The position numbers and the translations under genes are program-made. DNA of 54,877 bases. Origin: an uncultured Lachnospiraceae bacterium. Lineage in GTDB: Bacteria; Bacillota; Clostridia; Lachnospirales; Lachnospiraceae. Location: NCBI GenBank assembly GCA_948470335.1, contig CAOKOL010000029.1, positions 1 through 54,877 of the forward strand, read 5' to 3'. The notes beneath the pieces were generated by a model, which saw nothing but the letters and a program-made list of their open reading frames with translations, was not told where the DNA came from and ran no database searches. Positions 8,989 through 17,799 of this stretch are shown here, one piece after another (position 1 is the first letter of the stretch; the number at the start of each line of letters is the position of its first letter).

Positions 8989-9486
8989 TTATCTATTAAT
9001 ATGTAAGCCACATAATAGATCTTTCTGTCTCTGTTCCATAACGGCGGCTTCCGCCTCATTCATATGGTCGAAGCCAAACAGATGATACATGCTGTGGGCC
9101 ACGAGAAAGGCCAGTTCTCTCTCCTGGGAATGTCCGTAGCTTTCCGCCTGCTCTCTCACCTTGTCCATGGAAATCACAATATCTCCCAGCATCAGCTCGC
9201 CGCTCTCCGGATTAAAGCAGTCCTCATATTCTTTTTCCGCATGGGAAAAATCACCGGGACTGGCAAACGCAAGCAGCGGAAACGACAACACATCCGTCGC
9301 TCTGTCAATCTGTCTGAATTCCTGATTCATCCGGCGGATCTTATCGTTGTCCGTAAGCAGAACGCTGATTTCCGCCTCAAAAGGGCATTCGATATCATCA
9401 AGAGCCGCTTCAATCACTTTCTGAATAATCTCCCGATAAGGGAGCTCTGTCGTCTGCCGTGCTTCATATTCGATCTCTATTGTCAT
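8989..9486 (-). CDS. ybeY: Endoribonuclease YbeY (rRNA maturation factor)
   Basis: A single-domain zinc-dependent RNase, 165 residues, acting in 16S rRNA 3' end maturation and late 30S quality control. The metal-binding signature appears near residues 130-141 as AHSMYHLFGFDH, three histidines in the H-x3-H-x5-H spacing of the family; the usual Gly after the first His is Ser here. The upstream phoH gene is the standard neighbour of ybeY in bacteria. No strong ribosome binding site is visible before this ATG. Confidence 0.95.
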   Translation of the reverse strand: MTIEIEYEARQTTELPYREIIQKVIEAALDDIECPFEAEISVLLTDNDKIRRMNQEFRQIDRATDVLSFPLLAFASPGDFSHAEKEYEDCFNPESGELMLGDIVISMDKVREQAESYGHSQERELAFLVAHSMYHLFGFDHMNEAEAAVMEQRQKDLLCGLHINR

Positions 9487-9536
9487 ATATTATGAAAACC
9501 CCGTCTTTTTAATCATACCAAAAATCGCCAGAATAA

Positions 9537-10523
9537 TCAATGCCTCTTTCTTCCGGTCCCGGAAAATTCCTTTTTTTCATAGTCCTCATAGGCATTGACA
9601 ATTTTCTGTACCAGCGGATGGCGTACAATATCCTGGCTGGTCAGCGCGATCACGCCGATGTCGTCAATTTTCTGCAGTACCCGCAGCGCGTGATTCAGGC
9701 CCGACCCGGTTCCCGCCGGCAGATCCCTCTGGGTCATATCGCCGGTCACTACCACCTTGGAGCCAAAACCGATTCTGGTCAGAAACATCTTCATCTGGGC
9801 CTGGGTGGTGTTCTGGGCTTCGTCCAGTATAATAAAGGCATTGTCAAGCGTCCGGCCCCGCATATACGCCAGAGGCGCCACTTCGATCAGCCCTTTTTCC
9901 GCGTGATGGAGATAACTCTCCGCCCCCAGCATCTGGTATAACGCGTCGTACAGCGGCCTTAAATAAGGGTCGATCTTGCTTTGCAGATCTCCGGGCAGAA
10001 ACCCCAGCTTCTCTCCGGCCTCAATGGCCGGCCTGGTCAGAATAATCCGGTTTACTTTTCCCTCTTTAAAAGCCTGAACCGCCATCGCCACGGCCAGATA
10101 GGTTTTCCCGGTTCCCGCCGGCCCGGTTCCGAATACAATCATCTTGTTCCGGATCGCATCCACATACTGCTTCTGCCCCAGGGTTTTCGGCTTCACCGGC
10201 TTGCCGTCGATGGTACGGGTGATCACATCCCTGTCAATTTCCAGAATCTGATCGTCCTTTTCCTGAAATACAAGAGAGAGGGCGTAGTCCACGTTCTGTT
10301 CCGTAATCTCATTTCCCCGCTTTGACAGTTCGATCAGATTCTGAAAAACGCTTTTTGCCCTGACCGCCATCTGCTCCGGCCCGATCACTTTTAAAACCCC
10401 GTCTCTGGATATCATAGTCACCCGCAGGGTTCGTTCAATTTTTTTCAAATATCCGTCAAACTGGCCGCACACATTTCTCTCATGCTCGGCCGGAATATCA
10501 ATGATCGTCTCCGTTAAGCTCAT
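9537..10523 (-). CDS. phoH: PhoH-family ATPase
   Basis: A cytoplasmic P-loop ATPase of 328 residues. Walker A GPAGTGKT is near residue 133 and Walker B with the following glutamine (FIILDEAQNTT) near 228. The N-terminal 100 residues form the RNA-binding-like region common in the PhoH/YbeZ group. PhoH/YbeZ works with YbeY in RNA metabolism; the gene order yqfC-yqfD-phoH-ybeY supports this. Its first 26 bases overlap the end of yqfD, with GGAG 8 bases before the ATG inside yqfD. Confidence 0.95.
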   Translation of the reverse strand: MSLTETIIDIPAEHERNVCGQFDGYLKKIERTLRVTMISRDGVLKVIGPEQMAVRAKSVFQNLIELSKRGNEITEQNVDYALSLVFQEKDDQILEIDRDVITRTIDGKPVKPKTLGQKQYVDAIRNKMIVFGTGPAGTGKTYLAVAMAVQAFKEGKVNRIILTRPAIEAGEKLGFLPGDLQSKIDPYLRPLYDALYQMLGAESYLHHAEKGLIEVAPLAYMRGRTLDNAFIILDEAQNTTQAQMKMFLTRIGFGSKVVVTGDMTQRDLPAGTGSGLNHALRVLQKIDDIGVIALTSQDIVRHPLVQKIVNAYEDYEKKEFSGTGRKRH

Positions 10524-11727
10524 CGGGCTGCTCCATTCCTTCTGTCTCTGTTATCGCCTGCGGTACCGCAATGGGCTCCAGCGCCACAATTTTGCCGGAA
10601 CCTGTACACACATCAGCATTATATGTCATTGTAGCATGATTTTCAAGAATTTGAACCCCTTTTTCTTCACATTTTTCAAAATAATCATTTAAGTTTTTCT
10701 GAAACTTTTCATAAGCTTCCTGTTCGGACAGCTTTTTTTCATAGACTTCCAGCTCATTTACCGTGATTACACCCACGCCCAGAGGCAGATACCAGTCATT
10801 CAAAAGTTTCAGCCGGTATTCCTGATCCCGCCTGTCGGACATGGCATAATCCGCTTTTCCAAAGGAAATCCCCATCTTTTTCCCCAGATACTGTATGTAC
10901 CAGGAAGTCTGCTTCCGCCCCGTCTCACAGGTAATCTGTTCCACCGCAGGAAATTCGTCCGCATAGTCGGTGGCGGTCCGGGCCACCACGTCGGCATCCG
11001 CCCGCACCTGTTCATAGCGCACGACCTCCTGGCTGTCGTTCATCACCGGAACCGTCCCGGAAACCAGCACCTGTCCCTCCTGCACCACATCGCCGATCTT
11101 TACTTTCGGCACGCCTTTCCGGGTGACAATCTCCGTGATAATGCCGTTTTTCGAGGCCACCAGATCACAGGGCGTCCGGTCTTCTTCCGGAGCCGTCAGA
11201 ATGCCGCTGTTCTCCTTGATCTGAATCAGCAGCCTGGTACCGGATACCTGGGCGGATACCCAGGTAATATCCGTATAGCTGTCCCGGATCAACTGCTCGA
11301 TTTCGGCACAGGACACCCGGCTTATTTTCATGCCGTAAACGATTTCATTTTCATTTAAAAGCTCCATCAGCATATCGTCGGTGTAGCTGTAATTTCCGGT
11401 AAACCGGATGTCCCAGATATGGACAGAGAGCTGCCACAAAAGAAAAACTGACAGCGCAATTCCCAGAAAAAAAGCCTTTCTTCGCCGATAATGGAACAAA
11501 AAGAAGGGCAGTCCGGCCTTTTTTATGATATGCAGCTTTGTCTTGGTTTTGCGGGCCAGCGGACGGCAGCGGTGAAAATCATTCTGATACATATAAAACT
11601 CATAGGCGCCGCCGCCATAGGTAAGCCCCCACACCGCAATCTGATGATGCTGGCACATATTCAAAAAACGCTCCGGCCCGTATCCGGTCAGCCGAACCCG
11701 CAGATATCCTTTCAGATATGTCTTCAT
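10498..11727 (-). CDS. yqfD: Sporulation protein YqfD
   Basis: A 409-residue protein of the YqfD family, needed in the mother cell during sporulation in Bacillus. It has a soluble N-terminal region (FLNMCQHHQIAVWGLTYGGG), a single membrane helix around residues 90-110 (KAFFLGIALSVFLLWQLSV) and a long extracytoplasmic domain with an FtsQ/POTRA-like start (IRFTGNYSYTDDMLMELL). It is 11 bases downstream of yqfC and overlaps phoH, so the three genes are one transcription unit. Presence of the pair implies that the organism, or its recent ancestor, forms endospores. Confidence 0.93.
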   Translation of the reverse strand: MKTYLKGYLRVRLTGYGPERFLNMCQHHQIAVWGLTYGGGAYEFYMYQNDFHRCRPLARKTKTKLHIIKKAGLPFFLFHYRRRKAFFLGIALSVFLLWQLSVHIWDIRFTGNYSYTDDMLMELLNENEIVYGMKISRVSCAEIEQLIRDSYTDITWVSAQVSGTRLLIQIKENSGILTAPEEDRTPCDLVASKNGIITEIVTRKGVPKVKIGDVVQEGQVLVSGTVPVMNDSQEVVRYEQVRADADVVARTATDYADEFPAVEQITCETGRKQTSWYIQYLGKKMGISFGKADYAMSDRRDQEYRLKLLNDWYLPLGVGVITVNELEVYEKKLSEQEAYEKFQKNLNDYFEKCEEKGVQILENHATMTYNADVCTGSGKIVALEPIAVPQAITETEGMEQPDELNGDDH

Positions 11728-11738
11728 CCCCGGCCCCT

Positions 11739-12023
11739 CTACTCATATTTGATCTCGTCAATCCAGCCCACAATTTTCATCTCATCTGCGGTATAGTAAG
11801 CGATTTTCAGCCGGTGTCCCAGAACCACCACCCTGCTGTGCTTTGCCTGCACCCGGATCAGTTGATCCGTGTAGTCCATAATCCCCCTGTAATTTTCTAT
11901 ATACACCTCCTGTCTCCCATTCACCGAGAGCAGGACAGCCCCCCGGGCAATATCGCTTGTCACCTGAAGCATATTCAGGGTCATTTCCTTTTTTTCTTTG
12001 AAAGCGCTGAATTTTGGTTTCAT
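11739..12023 (-). CDS. yqfC: Sporulation protein YqfC
   Basis: Small protein of 94 residues matching the YqfC family, with the conserved core VYIENYRGIMDYTDQLIRVQ and a C-terminal beta-rich part. In Bacillus yqfCD belongs to the sigma-E regulon. Start is uncertain: the ATG at 12023 lies only 5 bases after a TATAAT-like box and has no clear ribosome binding site; the ATG at 11981 (codon 15) follows AAAAGGA closely and would leave 80 residues. It is the first gene of the yqfC-yqfD-phoH-ybeY operon. Confidence 0.88.
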   Translation of the reverse strand: MKPKFSAFKEKKEMTLNMLQVTSDIARGAVLLSVNGRQEVYIENYRGIMDYTDQLIRVQAKHSRVVVLGHRLKIAYYTADEMKIVGWIDEIKYE

Positions 12024-12028
12024 GATTT

Positions 12029-12060
12029 ATTATATGGGGGAAGGTTTTGTACTTATGCCT
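12029..12060 (-). promoter_or_regulatory. Candidate sigma-E-type promoter of yqfC
   Basis: Minus-strand GGCATAAGT (to 12051) and CATATAAT (12036-12029) are separated by 14 bases. This resembles the sporulation sigma-E pattern (ATA-containing -35, CATA-starting -10, 14-base spacer) better than a sigma-A promoter, and yqfC is a known sigma-E target in Bacillus. The predicted start of transcription falls at about the first ATG of yqfC, so either the mRNA is nearly leaderless or translation begins at 11981. Confidence 0.45.
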
Positions 12061-12155
12061 GGGCGGAAAAACTTTCCTGACGATGAAAGCTGCCGGGGGA
12101 TATCCCCGTCTGCAAAATACCGGCAGGCAAAAGCAGCCTGTAAAAACAAACGCAC

Positions 12156-12207
12156 AAAATCCCCTGTCTGTCCGTTTTGAAACGATCACGGACAGACAGG
12201 GGATTTT
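12156..12207. terminator. Bidirectional intrinsic terminator
   Basis: A perfect 19-base stem (12156-12174 with 12189-12207) and 14-base loop; the stem ends in A/T runs at both sides, giving a T-tract on either strand. It closes the URO-D/permease operon read leftward (stop at 12246). No plus-strand gene ends here. The remaining bases between yqfC and 12156 contain a short CCGGGGGATATCCCCG hairpin at about 12091-12106 and otherwise nothing I recognise. Confidence 0.85.
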
Positions 12208-12245
12208 TCTTCGCCGGCCGTTTCAGGCCTGCTGTCTGGCTTCGT

Positions 12246-13364
12246 TTATGCCGTAAACAGTTTACGGCTCTGTATATAAAGCTGTTCTCTCACATTCTGA
12301 GGCATCACCAGCGTACAGCAGTAAACCGGTTTCTCCTCCATATCCTGCCCGTATCTGGCAAGAAACGCCCTGACGGCTTCTTCCGCCTGCTCATCGGTAG
12401 GATTTTCCGGAAAATCAATATCAATGCCCAGAACGATATCTTTGCCGTATTCCTCATACAAAAGCGCCTTGTCATTGATGGGCTGCCCGGCCCATACATC
12501 CACGCCGGCCTCAACCATGGCCGGCACCAGCATCTCATTTTTGCCACAACTGTGAAATTCAAAAATAATGTCGTTTTTATGGCAGAAATCAACGATCCTG
12601 CTCAGATAAGGAACCAGCATTTCCCGGCAGGTGTCCAGGGAGAAAAACGGCGCTCTCTGGGCGCCCCAGTCATCATGGAAATACAGTACGTCCAGATCAA
12701 AATATTCTTTGTATTTATCAATGATCTGGATATACAGATCACACAGTCTGTCAAACAAATCGTGGACGTCCTGTTTCTGATCTTCATCAATCAGAGCCAT
12801 CACGGCGCCTTCGAAATCCATAAAAGAGATTAACCGTTCATACAGGCCTGTGAAAAACCACATCACCGTCACCCTCTCCGTGTGAAGAAACGCGCCGTTC
12901 CGGGCTTTACAGCCCTCCCAGTCCCAGCTCTCGATATCCGGGAAGATCACCTTTTCCCGCCACTCGGAGGCATCTTCCAGAAGGGGTGCCCCCGGCTTTA
13001 CCATCGAGCCGCCTGCCACGTCGATATATTCCCAGTCGATGCCAAACATATCTTTTCCGCCCATCTCCTCTCTGGAAATGGTTTCGGACTCGATCACAAA
13101 GGCTCTGGCCACATGATCCGGAACAATCTTCGGAACAAATGTTCTGAAATCATAGTAAACCGGCATCCATAAGGGCTTTTCCCCTTTCAGCATATTTAAG
13201 TAATTCTCTCTGGCCGTAACCGGGGTGGCATACCGTGGCATCGGGCCGCCCGGCGTCATATATTCTCCTGTTTTTTCCAGTTCTTTTTCCGAAAATGCCG
13301 TTCTCTCCATTTTGGTTCTCATTTTCCCTTTCATCCTTCCTTCGCATACTGCTCTTTTGATCAT
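12246..13364 (-). CDS. URO-D family protein (HSC type)
   Basis: A TIM-barrel protein of the uroporphyrinogen decarboxylase (PF01208) superfamily, 372 residues as drawn. The core shows YFHDDWGAQ (about 230) and FEFHSCGKNEML (about 269); HxC is the first half of the zinc site of MtaA/CmuA methylcobamide methyltransferases. The later PGCG-type cysteine of MtaA is not found, although a CC pair occurs at the end (PVYCCTLV). It lacks obvious heme-pathway context, so I do not call it HemE. The start is uncertain: ATGs at 13364, 13334 (after AAGGAAGG) and 13322 (after AAAGGG) are all possible. It is the last gene of a three-gene minus operon with another URO-D protein and an APC permease. Substrate unknown. 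Confidence 0.8.
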   Translation of the reverse strand: MIKRAVCEGRMKGKMRTKMERTAFSEKELEKTGEYMTPGGPMPRYATPVTARENYLNMLKGEKPLWMPVYYDFRTFVPKIVPDHVARAFVIESETISREEMGGKDMFGIDWEYIDVAGGSMVKPGAPLLEDASEWREKVIFPDIESWDWEGCKARNGAFLHTERVTVMWFFTGLYERLISFMDFEGAVMALIDEDQKQDVHDLFDRLCDLYIQIIDKYKEYFDLDVLYFHDDWGAQRAPFFSLDTCREMLVPYLSRIVDFCHKNDIIFEFHSCGKNEMLVPAMVEAGVDVWAGQPINDKALLYEEYGKDIVLGIDIDFPENPTDEQAEEAVRAFLARYGQDMEEKPVYCCTLVMPQNVREQLYIQSRKLFTA

Positions 13365-13382
13365 TCCTGCCGCTTCACTTCG

Positions 13383-14387
13383 TTATTTTTTATAGAAACT
13401 TCTGCCATATGCGTCGTATTCTTCCTGCATCCAGCGCGCCTTATTCTGCGCGGCCTCATCGTCCGGCGCGCCGTATACGCTGCCCCAGAAGATAAATCCG
13501 CCGCCCGGCGCAAAGGTATCAATACATTTGCGCACTTCTTCTCTTACCAGTTCTTCGCTGGCTCCCGGCCATCCCGCAGGGCCTGAGGAATCCCAGCAGC
13601 CTTCCAGCACCATCCGATTGCCATATTTCTTCTTGATTCCCACCAGGTCATTCATGGTCTGAGCGGGATTCCAGACGCTTACGCCAAACTCCATCCAGTC
13701 GTCAATAAAATCTTCACACCGGCCGCAGCAGTGCATGTCGATGGGCAGCCCTCTGTCCACGCCGAATTTCGCCTCTCTTGCATGGAAAGGCTTCACCAGC
13801 TTCCGGTACATCTCAAGAGAAAGGAAGGGGTTCTGAGCGGTAGCGGTATCATCCGTGATACACCATACGTCCGGCTTGTAGTACTCCATAAATTTCTCAT
13901 CCAGCTTACAGTAAAAATCTGCCATATACTCGAACAGCGCCAGTACTTCTTCCGGCTCCTCCGACAGCGCGCACAGACCTTCCGTAAAACCCATGAAATT
14001 CATCAGCTGCTGGAAATACCCCACATGCATAACGCCGCACACGGCCGTCTGGCTTCTGTCAATCTTCTCCAGATCCTTTTTTGCCATCGCTTCCCAGTCC
14101 ACATGAGAAAGATCCGGCGCTTTAATCACATCCCGCCATTTTGTAATATCATCCAGGATAAATTCTCCCGGCTTGGGCAGGGCCATATAGCCTGTTTCTT
14201 TTGTGGTCACAAATTCCACGCCCCATACGTCGAAGCCGCCCTCCTGTGTCCTTCTCTCATTCAGCACGCCGGGGCCTACCCATGCGGAGGCCGGCGCATG
14301 TCCCGGACTCATATAAAGATTTCTGGGCACCCACTCCGGTACCTCGCCTCTTGCCGCCATCAAATAGTTTTCTTTTTCTGTTATCAT
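13383..14387 (-). CDS. URO-D family protein (HCC type)
   Basis: Second URO-D-fold protein of the operon, 334 residues from the ATG at 14387 (AAAGGCGG 6 bases upstream; an earlier ATG at 14405 has none). It opens with ITEKENYLMAARGEVPEWVP, the N-terminal motif shared by the proteins starting at 19073 and 27157. IDMHCCGRCEDF (about 217) keeps the His-x-Cys pair; the segment corresponding to the third zinc ligand reads FAPGGGFIFWG, with Gly in place of Cys. Trp- and Cys-rich stretches (LEGCWDSSGPAGWPG) suggest a pocket different from its neighbours. It lies 52 bases downstream of the permease gene. Reaction unknown: a methyl transfer or a decarboxylation are the family options. Confidence 0.82.
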   Translation of the reverse strand: MITEKENYLMAARGEVPEWVPRNLYMSPGHAPASAWVGPGVLNERRTQEGGFDVWGVEFVTTKETGYMALPKPGEFILDDITKWRDVIKAPDLSHVDWEAMAKKDLEKIDRSQTAVCGVMHVGYFQQLMNFMGFTEGLCALSEEPEEVLALFEYMADFYCKLDEKFMEYYKPDVWCITDDTATAQNPFLSLEMYRKLVKPFHAREAKFGVDRGLPIDMHCCGRCEDFIDDWMEFGVSVWNPAQTMNDLVGIKKKYGNRMVLEGCWDSSGPAGWPGASEELVREEVRKCIDTFAPGGGFIFWGSVYGAPDDEAAQNKARWMQEEYDAYGRSFYKK

Positions 14388-14439
14388 CCTGTTCCGCCTT
14401 TCCATATAAAATTTTCTGTTTTTTAGGTTCCGCTATGTA

Positions 14440-15783
14440 TTAAATATAATTTTCCTCATCAATAACCGCTTTCACTTTGCCGCTTTTATCCCGCAGCACC
14501 GCAATCACCGTGGCCAGCACCAGCAGCCCGATTGTCACGCCTACCAGCATTACGCTTAAATTGCTGGCGGCTACCGCCACGATATAGACGTGAACCAGAA
14601 GCACTGTCACCATAATCGTATGAAACAGCCAGGCAGGCATATAAAGGCCGGACTGCTTCCACTGCTCGGGAAATTTCTTTGGCATTCTCCAGGCGGCAAA
14701 AACCAGGAAAAATTTTACTGTGTACTGAATCAATACGATATTATTGGTAATCGTAGCCACATCCAGATTCAAAACAAGAGGCACCAGCGCTACCAGATAC
14801 AGACCCAGCATAATAAAACAGGGCTCTCCATACCGGTTCAGCTTTCCGTAAGCCTCCGGAAACCAGCCGTCGTCGGTGGCCTGCTTTAAAGGCTTGGACG
14901 CTACGCTGAACATCGCGTTCAGGGTGGTGCAGATGGCGCCAATGGGACCGCCGATCACAAAGAAGATAAACAACGGTTTTGACAGCACCTGATCCGCCAC
15001 ATAGGTCAGCGGCTTAAAGGCCACTTCCTCCACGGGCAGCACATTTCCCGCCACAAAAGCGATGGACACATAGGCAATCAGCACGATTCCCATGGTACAG
15101 ACGATGGCTTTCGGAATATCCTTTTTCGGATTTTGTGCATTTCCGCCCAGACACAAAAGAGTCTGCACCGTCGTCGTGGAAAAGACCAGCATCACCATAG
15201 CGCTCTGCACTCCCTTAAATCCATTCAGGAAATAATCCGGCCGGGAAAAGGTAAATGCCCCGTCGTTCAGGTTCATAAACCCGCCGATACAGAAAGTGGC
15301 AAACCCGGCCAGCATCACCGCCGTCATCACCTGCTGCAAATTACTCATAAACTTGATGCCAAACAGATTAATGACAAAAAACAGGGTAAGCCCGATCACG
15401 GAAACCGCCGTCTCATTCACCCATGGAAACAGTGATTTTACATAAATGCCGATGGACTTCGCCGTCAGGGCCAGCGCCAGATTCATAATGATAAAATTGT
15501 AGATAAAAACGCCGGCATACCGTCTTCCAAGAAGCAGAAAAGCCATGGAGTAGTCTCCGCCTTTCAGTTTCAGTACGCTTCCCAGAATCACAAACGGCGT
15601 GATGCAGACCAGTCCCAGAATCACCGCCGCCGCATAGGCGATCCACACGGAACGTCCGGTAACGCCGATGGCGCTTCCGGTAATCGCAACAATACCCGAT
15701 CCGATTACGCAGCCCACGCCGACGGCCATAATCGCCCTGAAATTCAAAAGCTGTGCGTTATTTTGTTCCTTCATCCCACTCAT
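14440..15783 (-). CDS. APC-superfamily amino acid/amine permease
   Basis: A 447-residue membrane transporter with about 12 helices. The first helix carries AVGVGCVIGSGIVAITGSAIG, the GSGI substrate-loop signature of the APC superfamily; helix 6 region contains FVIGGPIGAICTTLNAMFSV. Start chosen at ATG 15783 because AAAGGA lies 7 bases upstream; the frame is open to 15864. It is first in a minus operon with two URO-D proteins, so it may import the substrate they process (an amino acid, betaine or amine). The regulator at 16043-17543 reads toward it from upstream on the same strand. Confidence 0.85.
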   Translation of the reverse strand: MSGMKEQNNAQLLNFRAIMAVGVGCVIGSGIVAITGSAIGVTGRSVWIAYAAAVILGLVCITPFVILGSVLKLKGGDYSMAFLLLGRRYAGVFIYNFIIMNLALALTAKSIGIYVKSLFPWVNETAVSVIGLTLFFVINLFGIKFMSNLQQVMTAVMLAGFATFCIGGFMNLNDGAFTFSRPDYFLNGFKGVQSAMVMLVFSTTTVQTLLCLGGNAQNPKKDIPKAIVCTMGIVLIAYVSIAFVAGNVLPVEEVAFKPLTYVADQVLSKPLFIFFVIGGPIGAICTTLNAMFSVASKPLKQATDDGWFPEAYGKLNRYGEPCFIMLGLYLVALVPLVLNLDVATITNNIVLIQYTVKFFLVFAAWRMPKKFPEQWKQSGLYMPAWLFHTIMVTVLLVHVYIVAVAASNLSVMLVGVTIGLLVLATVIAVLRDKSGKVKAVIDEENYI

Positions 15784-16042
15784 CCCCTTATCCTTTTGTT
15801 TTCCCCTGCGCCGGCTTTTTTTGAATACTCTGGCGGCATTGTCCAGAGAACCGGTATTTTTCATCGGCTTTCATGCCAAAAGCATATTGACTGCCAAATG
15901 TGGGGATATCTAAATCTTACAATAGGATCTCCGGAATTGCATACGGACTCGCCGCACAGATTTTCAAGAGGCCGCTTCACTTTTTTAGTGTTGTGATACC
16001 AATTTTCATAACGGGCATCTGTCTCCATGTCCCGTCAGCGGA

Positions 16043-17543
16043 TCAGACCGGTTCCGGTCCGCTGAGGGCAAATTCCTCCAGAAGACCGGCATATTTATTC
16101 CGGTACAGGCGCATCATCTGAATTGAGAACAGCATATAATCCTTGTCCTGTTTCTGTTCGATGGGAAATTCCAGCTCGTCCATAATTTTTTTCAGCCGGT
16201 ACAAAAGCGTGTTTCTGTGAAGATACAGTTGCTGAGACGTTCTGGTAGGAGAACAGTCGTTGCGGAGATAGACATAAAGGGTATTCAGCCGCTCGTCCTC
16301 TCCCTCCCGGCAGCTTTCCCGGATCATGCGCACCACATCCGGATGGCAGGCACAGAGCTGATCGTGTTTTTTTCCGGAGGCCGTCTCCATCAGGTACAGG
16401 ATGGCATAGTCATAAAATTCACAGTACATATGTTTACCCCCCCCCCCCGAACATTTCGCCATACCGCATTGCGGCACAGGCCTGCCGGTAATAATATTCA
16501 AGCCAGCCCAGCCTTTCAAAAGGCAGACTGACCCCTACGGGCCTGCCGCATCTTTCCGCCACATCCGTCAGCTCTTTCCGGCTTTTTTCCCAGTCATTCC
16601 TGGTTTTATTGAGAATTGCCACCAGGCTGTGATGATAAATCACCAGCTCCGTAGACAGGATCGGGCTGTCCAACTGCTCCATGCATACATGCATCATACT
16701 GTCGGCCCCCTCAAAATCAATGACCATCACCATAAAAGTGTCGCTGTCCATCCACTGCTTATATCCCAGCCGGTTCTCAAATGCTCTGCGGTCCGGCTGC
16801 CGGCCCCTGAGCATTTCATAAAACACATTATGGCTGCTCAGATTCAGATGATTTACATAATACAGATTCAGATAGGGCGCAATTCCTCTTGACAGATGAT
16901 TTAAAAGCTGAACATCTCCTTCATTCAGCATCCGGTCCTTTTCCAGCACATTGATTCTGCCATAGATTACATTGTCATAAACCACTGATACGCTCAGGCA
17001 GTTGCTCAGCTTCTTTTTGTTGGAAAAATGGAACCGCTGCGCGTCGCTTTTGCTCCGCTTTCTGAGCCAGTCTCTGTCCTCGTTAATGTCTTTAATGGCC
17101 TGGATCGAGCTGTATCCGTTCTCTTTCAGATATCTCCACTCCTCATCCATCTCCCCCAGATCCTCCCGGCTGCTCATGGCCAGCACTTTGAAATCACTGT
17201 TCAGCAGCGTAATCGGACTGTGAAACGCATGCCAGGAATCATCCACCACCGTCTGGAAATCACTCTGGGCCGCCGATTCCAGTATGGAATTGCTCCAGTC
17301 GTCATAAGTATCGAAAATAGACTGGATAATTTCAAAGGCATAGCCGATATCAATATCTTTAATCGTAATGGCACCGTCGTCGCTGCTGCACACCACATCC
17401 TTTCCCCGCTGGTAAACATGGACGCATTCCGTGGCATAGGCCCTTCTGGCACTGCGCAGGTTTACCGGCGCATTCTTCTGAATATCCGTTTCAATGTCAA
17501 AATTAATCAATTGATTGGCAATCATCCACATACTAAGCCGCAT
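16043..17543 (-). pseudogene. PucR/CdaR-type regulator, interrupted by frameshift at a 12-G run
   Basis: The N-terminal 369 codons (17543-16434) carry a PucR-like sensory region (LLNSDFKVLAMSSREDLGEM) and a GGDEF-like CdaR middle domain, then run into 12 G followed directly by TAA. The C-terminal effector domain (HTH_30; QQLYLHRNTLLYRLKKIMDE) continues in another frame across the same tract to 16043. With 11 (or 14) G the two parts join into one protein of about 500 residues through a poly-Gly link. As sequenced, the product lacks its DNA-binding domain. The gene sits between the APC/URO-D operon and the divergent URO-D/MFS operon at 17800 and is the obvious local regulator. Either the locus is phase-variable, or it is a mutant, or the base count is a sequencing error. 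Confidence 0.8.
16437..16448. repeat. Homopolymer run of 12 C (12 G on the coding strand)
   Basis: The longest homopolymer that I noticed in the window, in a region of otherwise mixed sequence. It lies at the boundary between sensory and DNA-binding parts of the regulator gene and is followed (coding sense) by TAAACAT, so one length gives a stop and another gives read-on. Runs of this size commonly change length by slipped-strand replication. Confidence 0.95.
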
Positions 17544-17799
17544 TCTTTTCCCCCTGATCCTTTCGCTTTTTGTCTTATGTTTTCTTATTTATTAAAATTA
17601 ACTGATTGTCTCAAAAAAGAGTATGGATTGCAAATACCAAAAAGTATGCGATTCCCCATCAAATTTCGTATTCGAGTCACATTCTAGTAATTTTCGTTTT
17701 ACGTTACAATCAATATATCATTTTTATTAAAAATTTATAAATTCGGACGAAAATTCTGAAACAAAACCTTTTCAAACCACAAAAGGAGGGACATTACCA

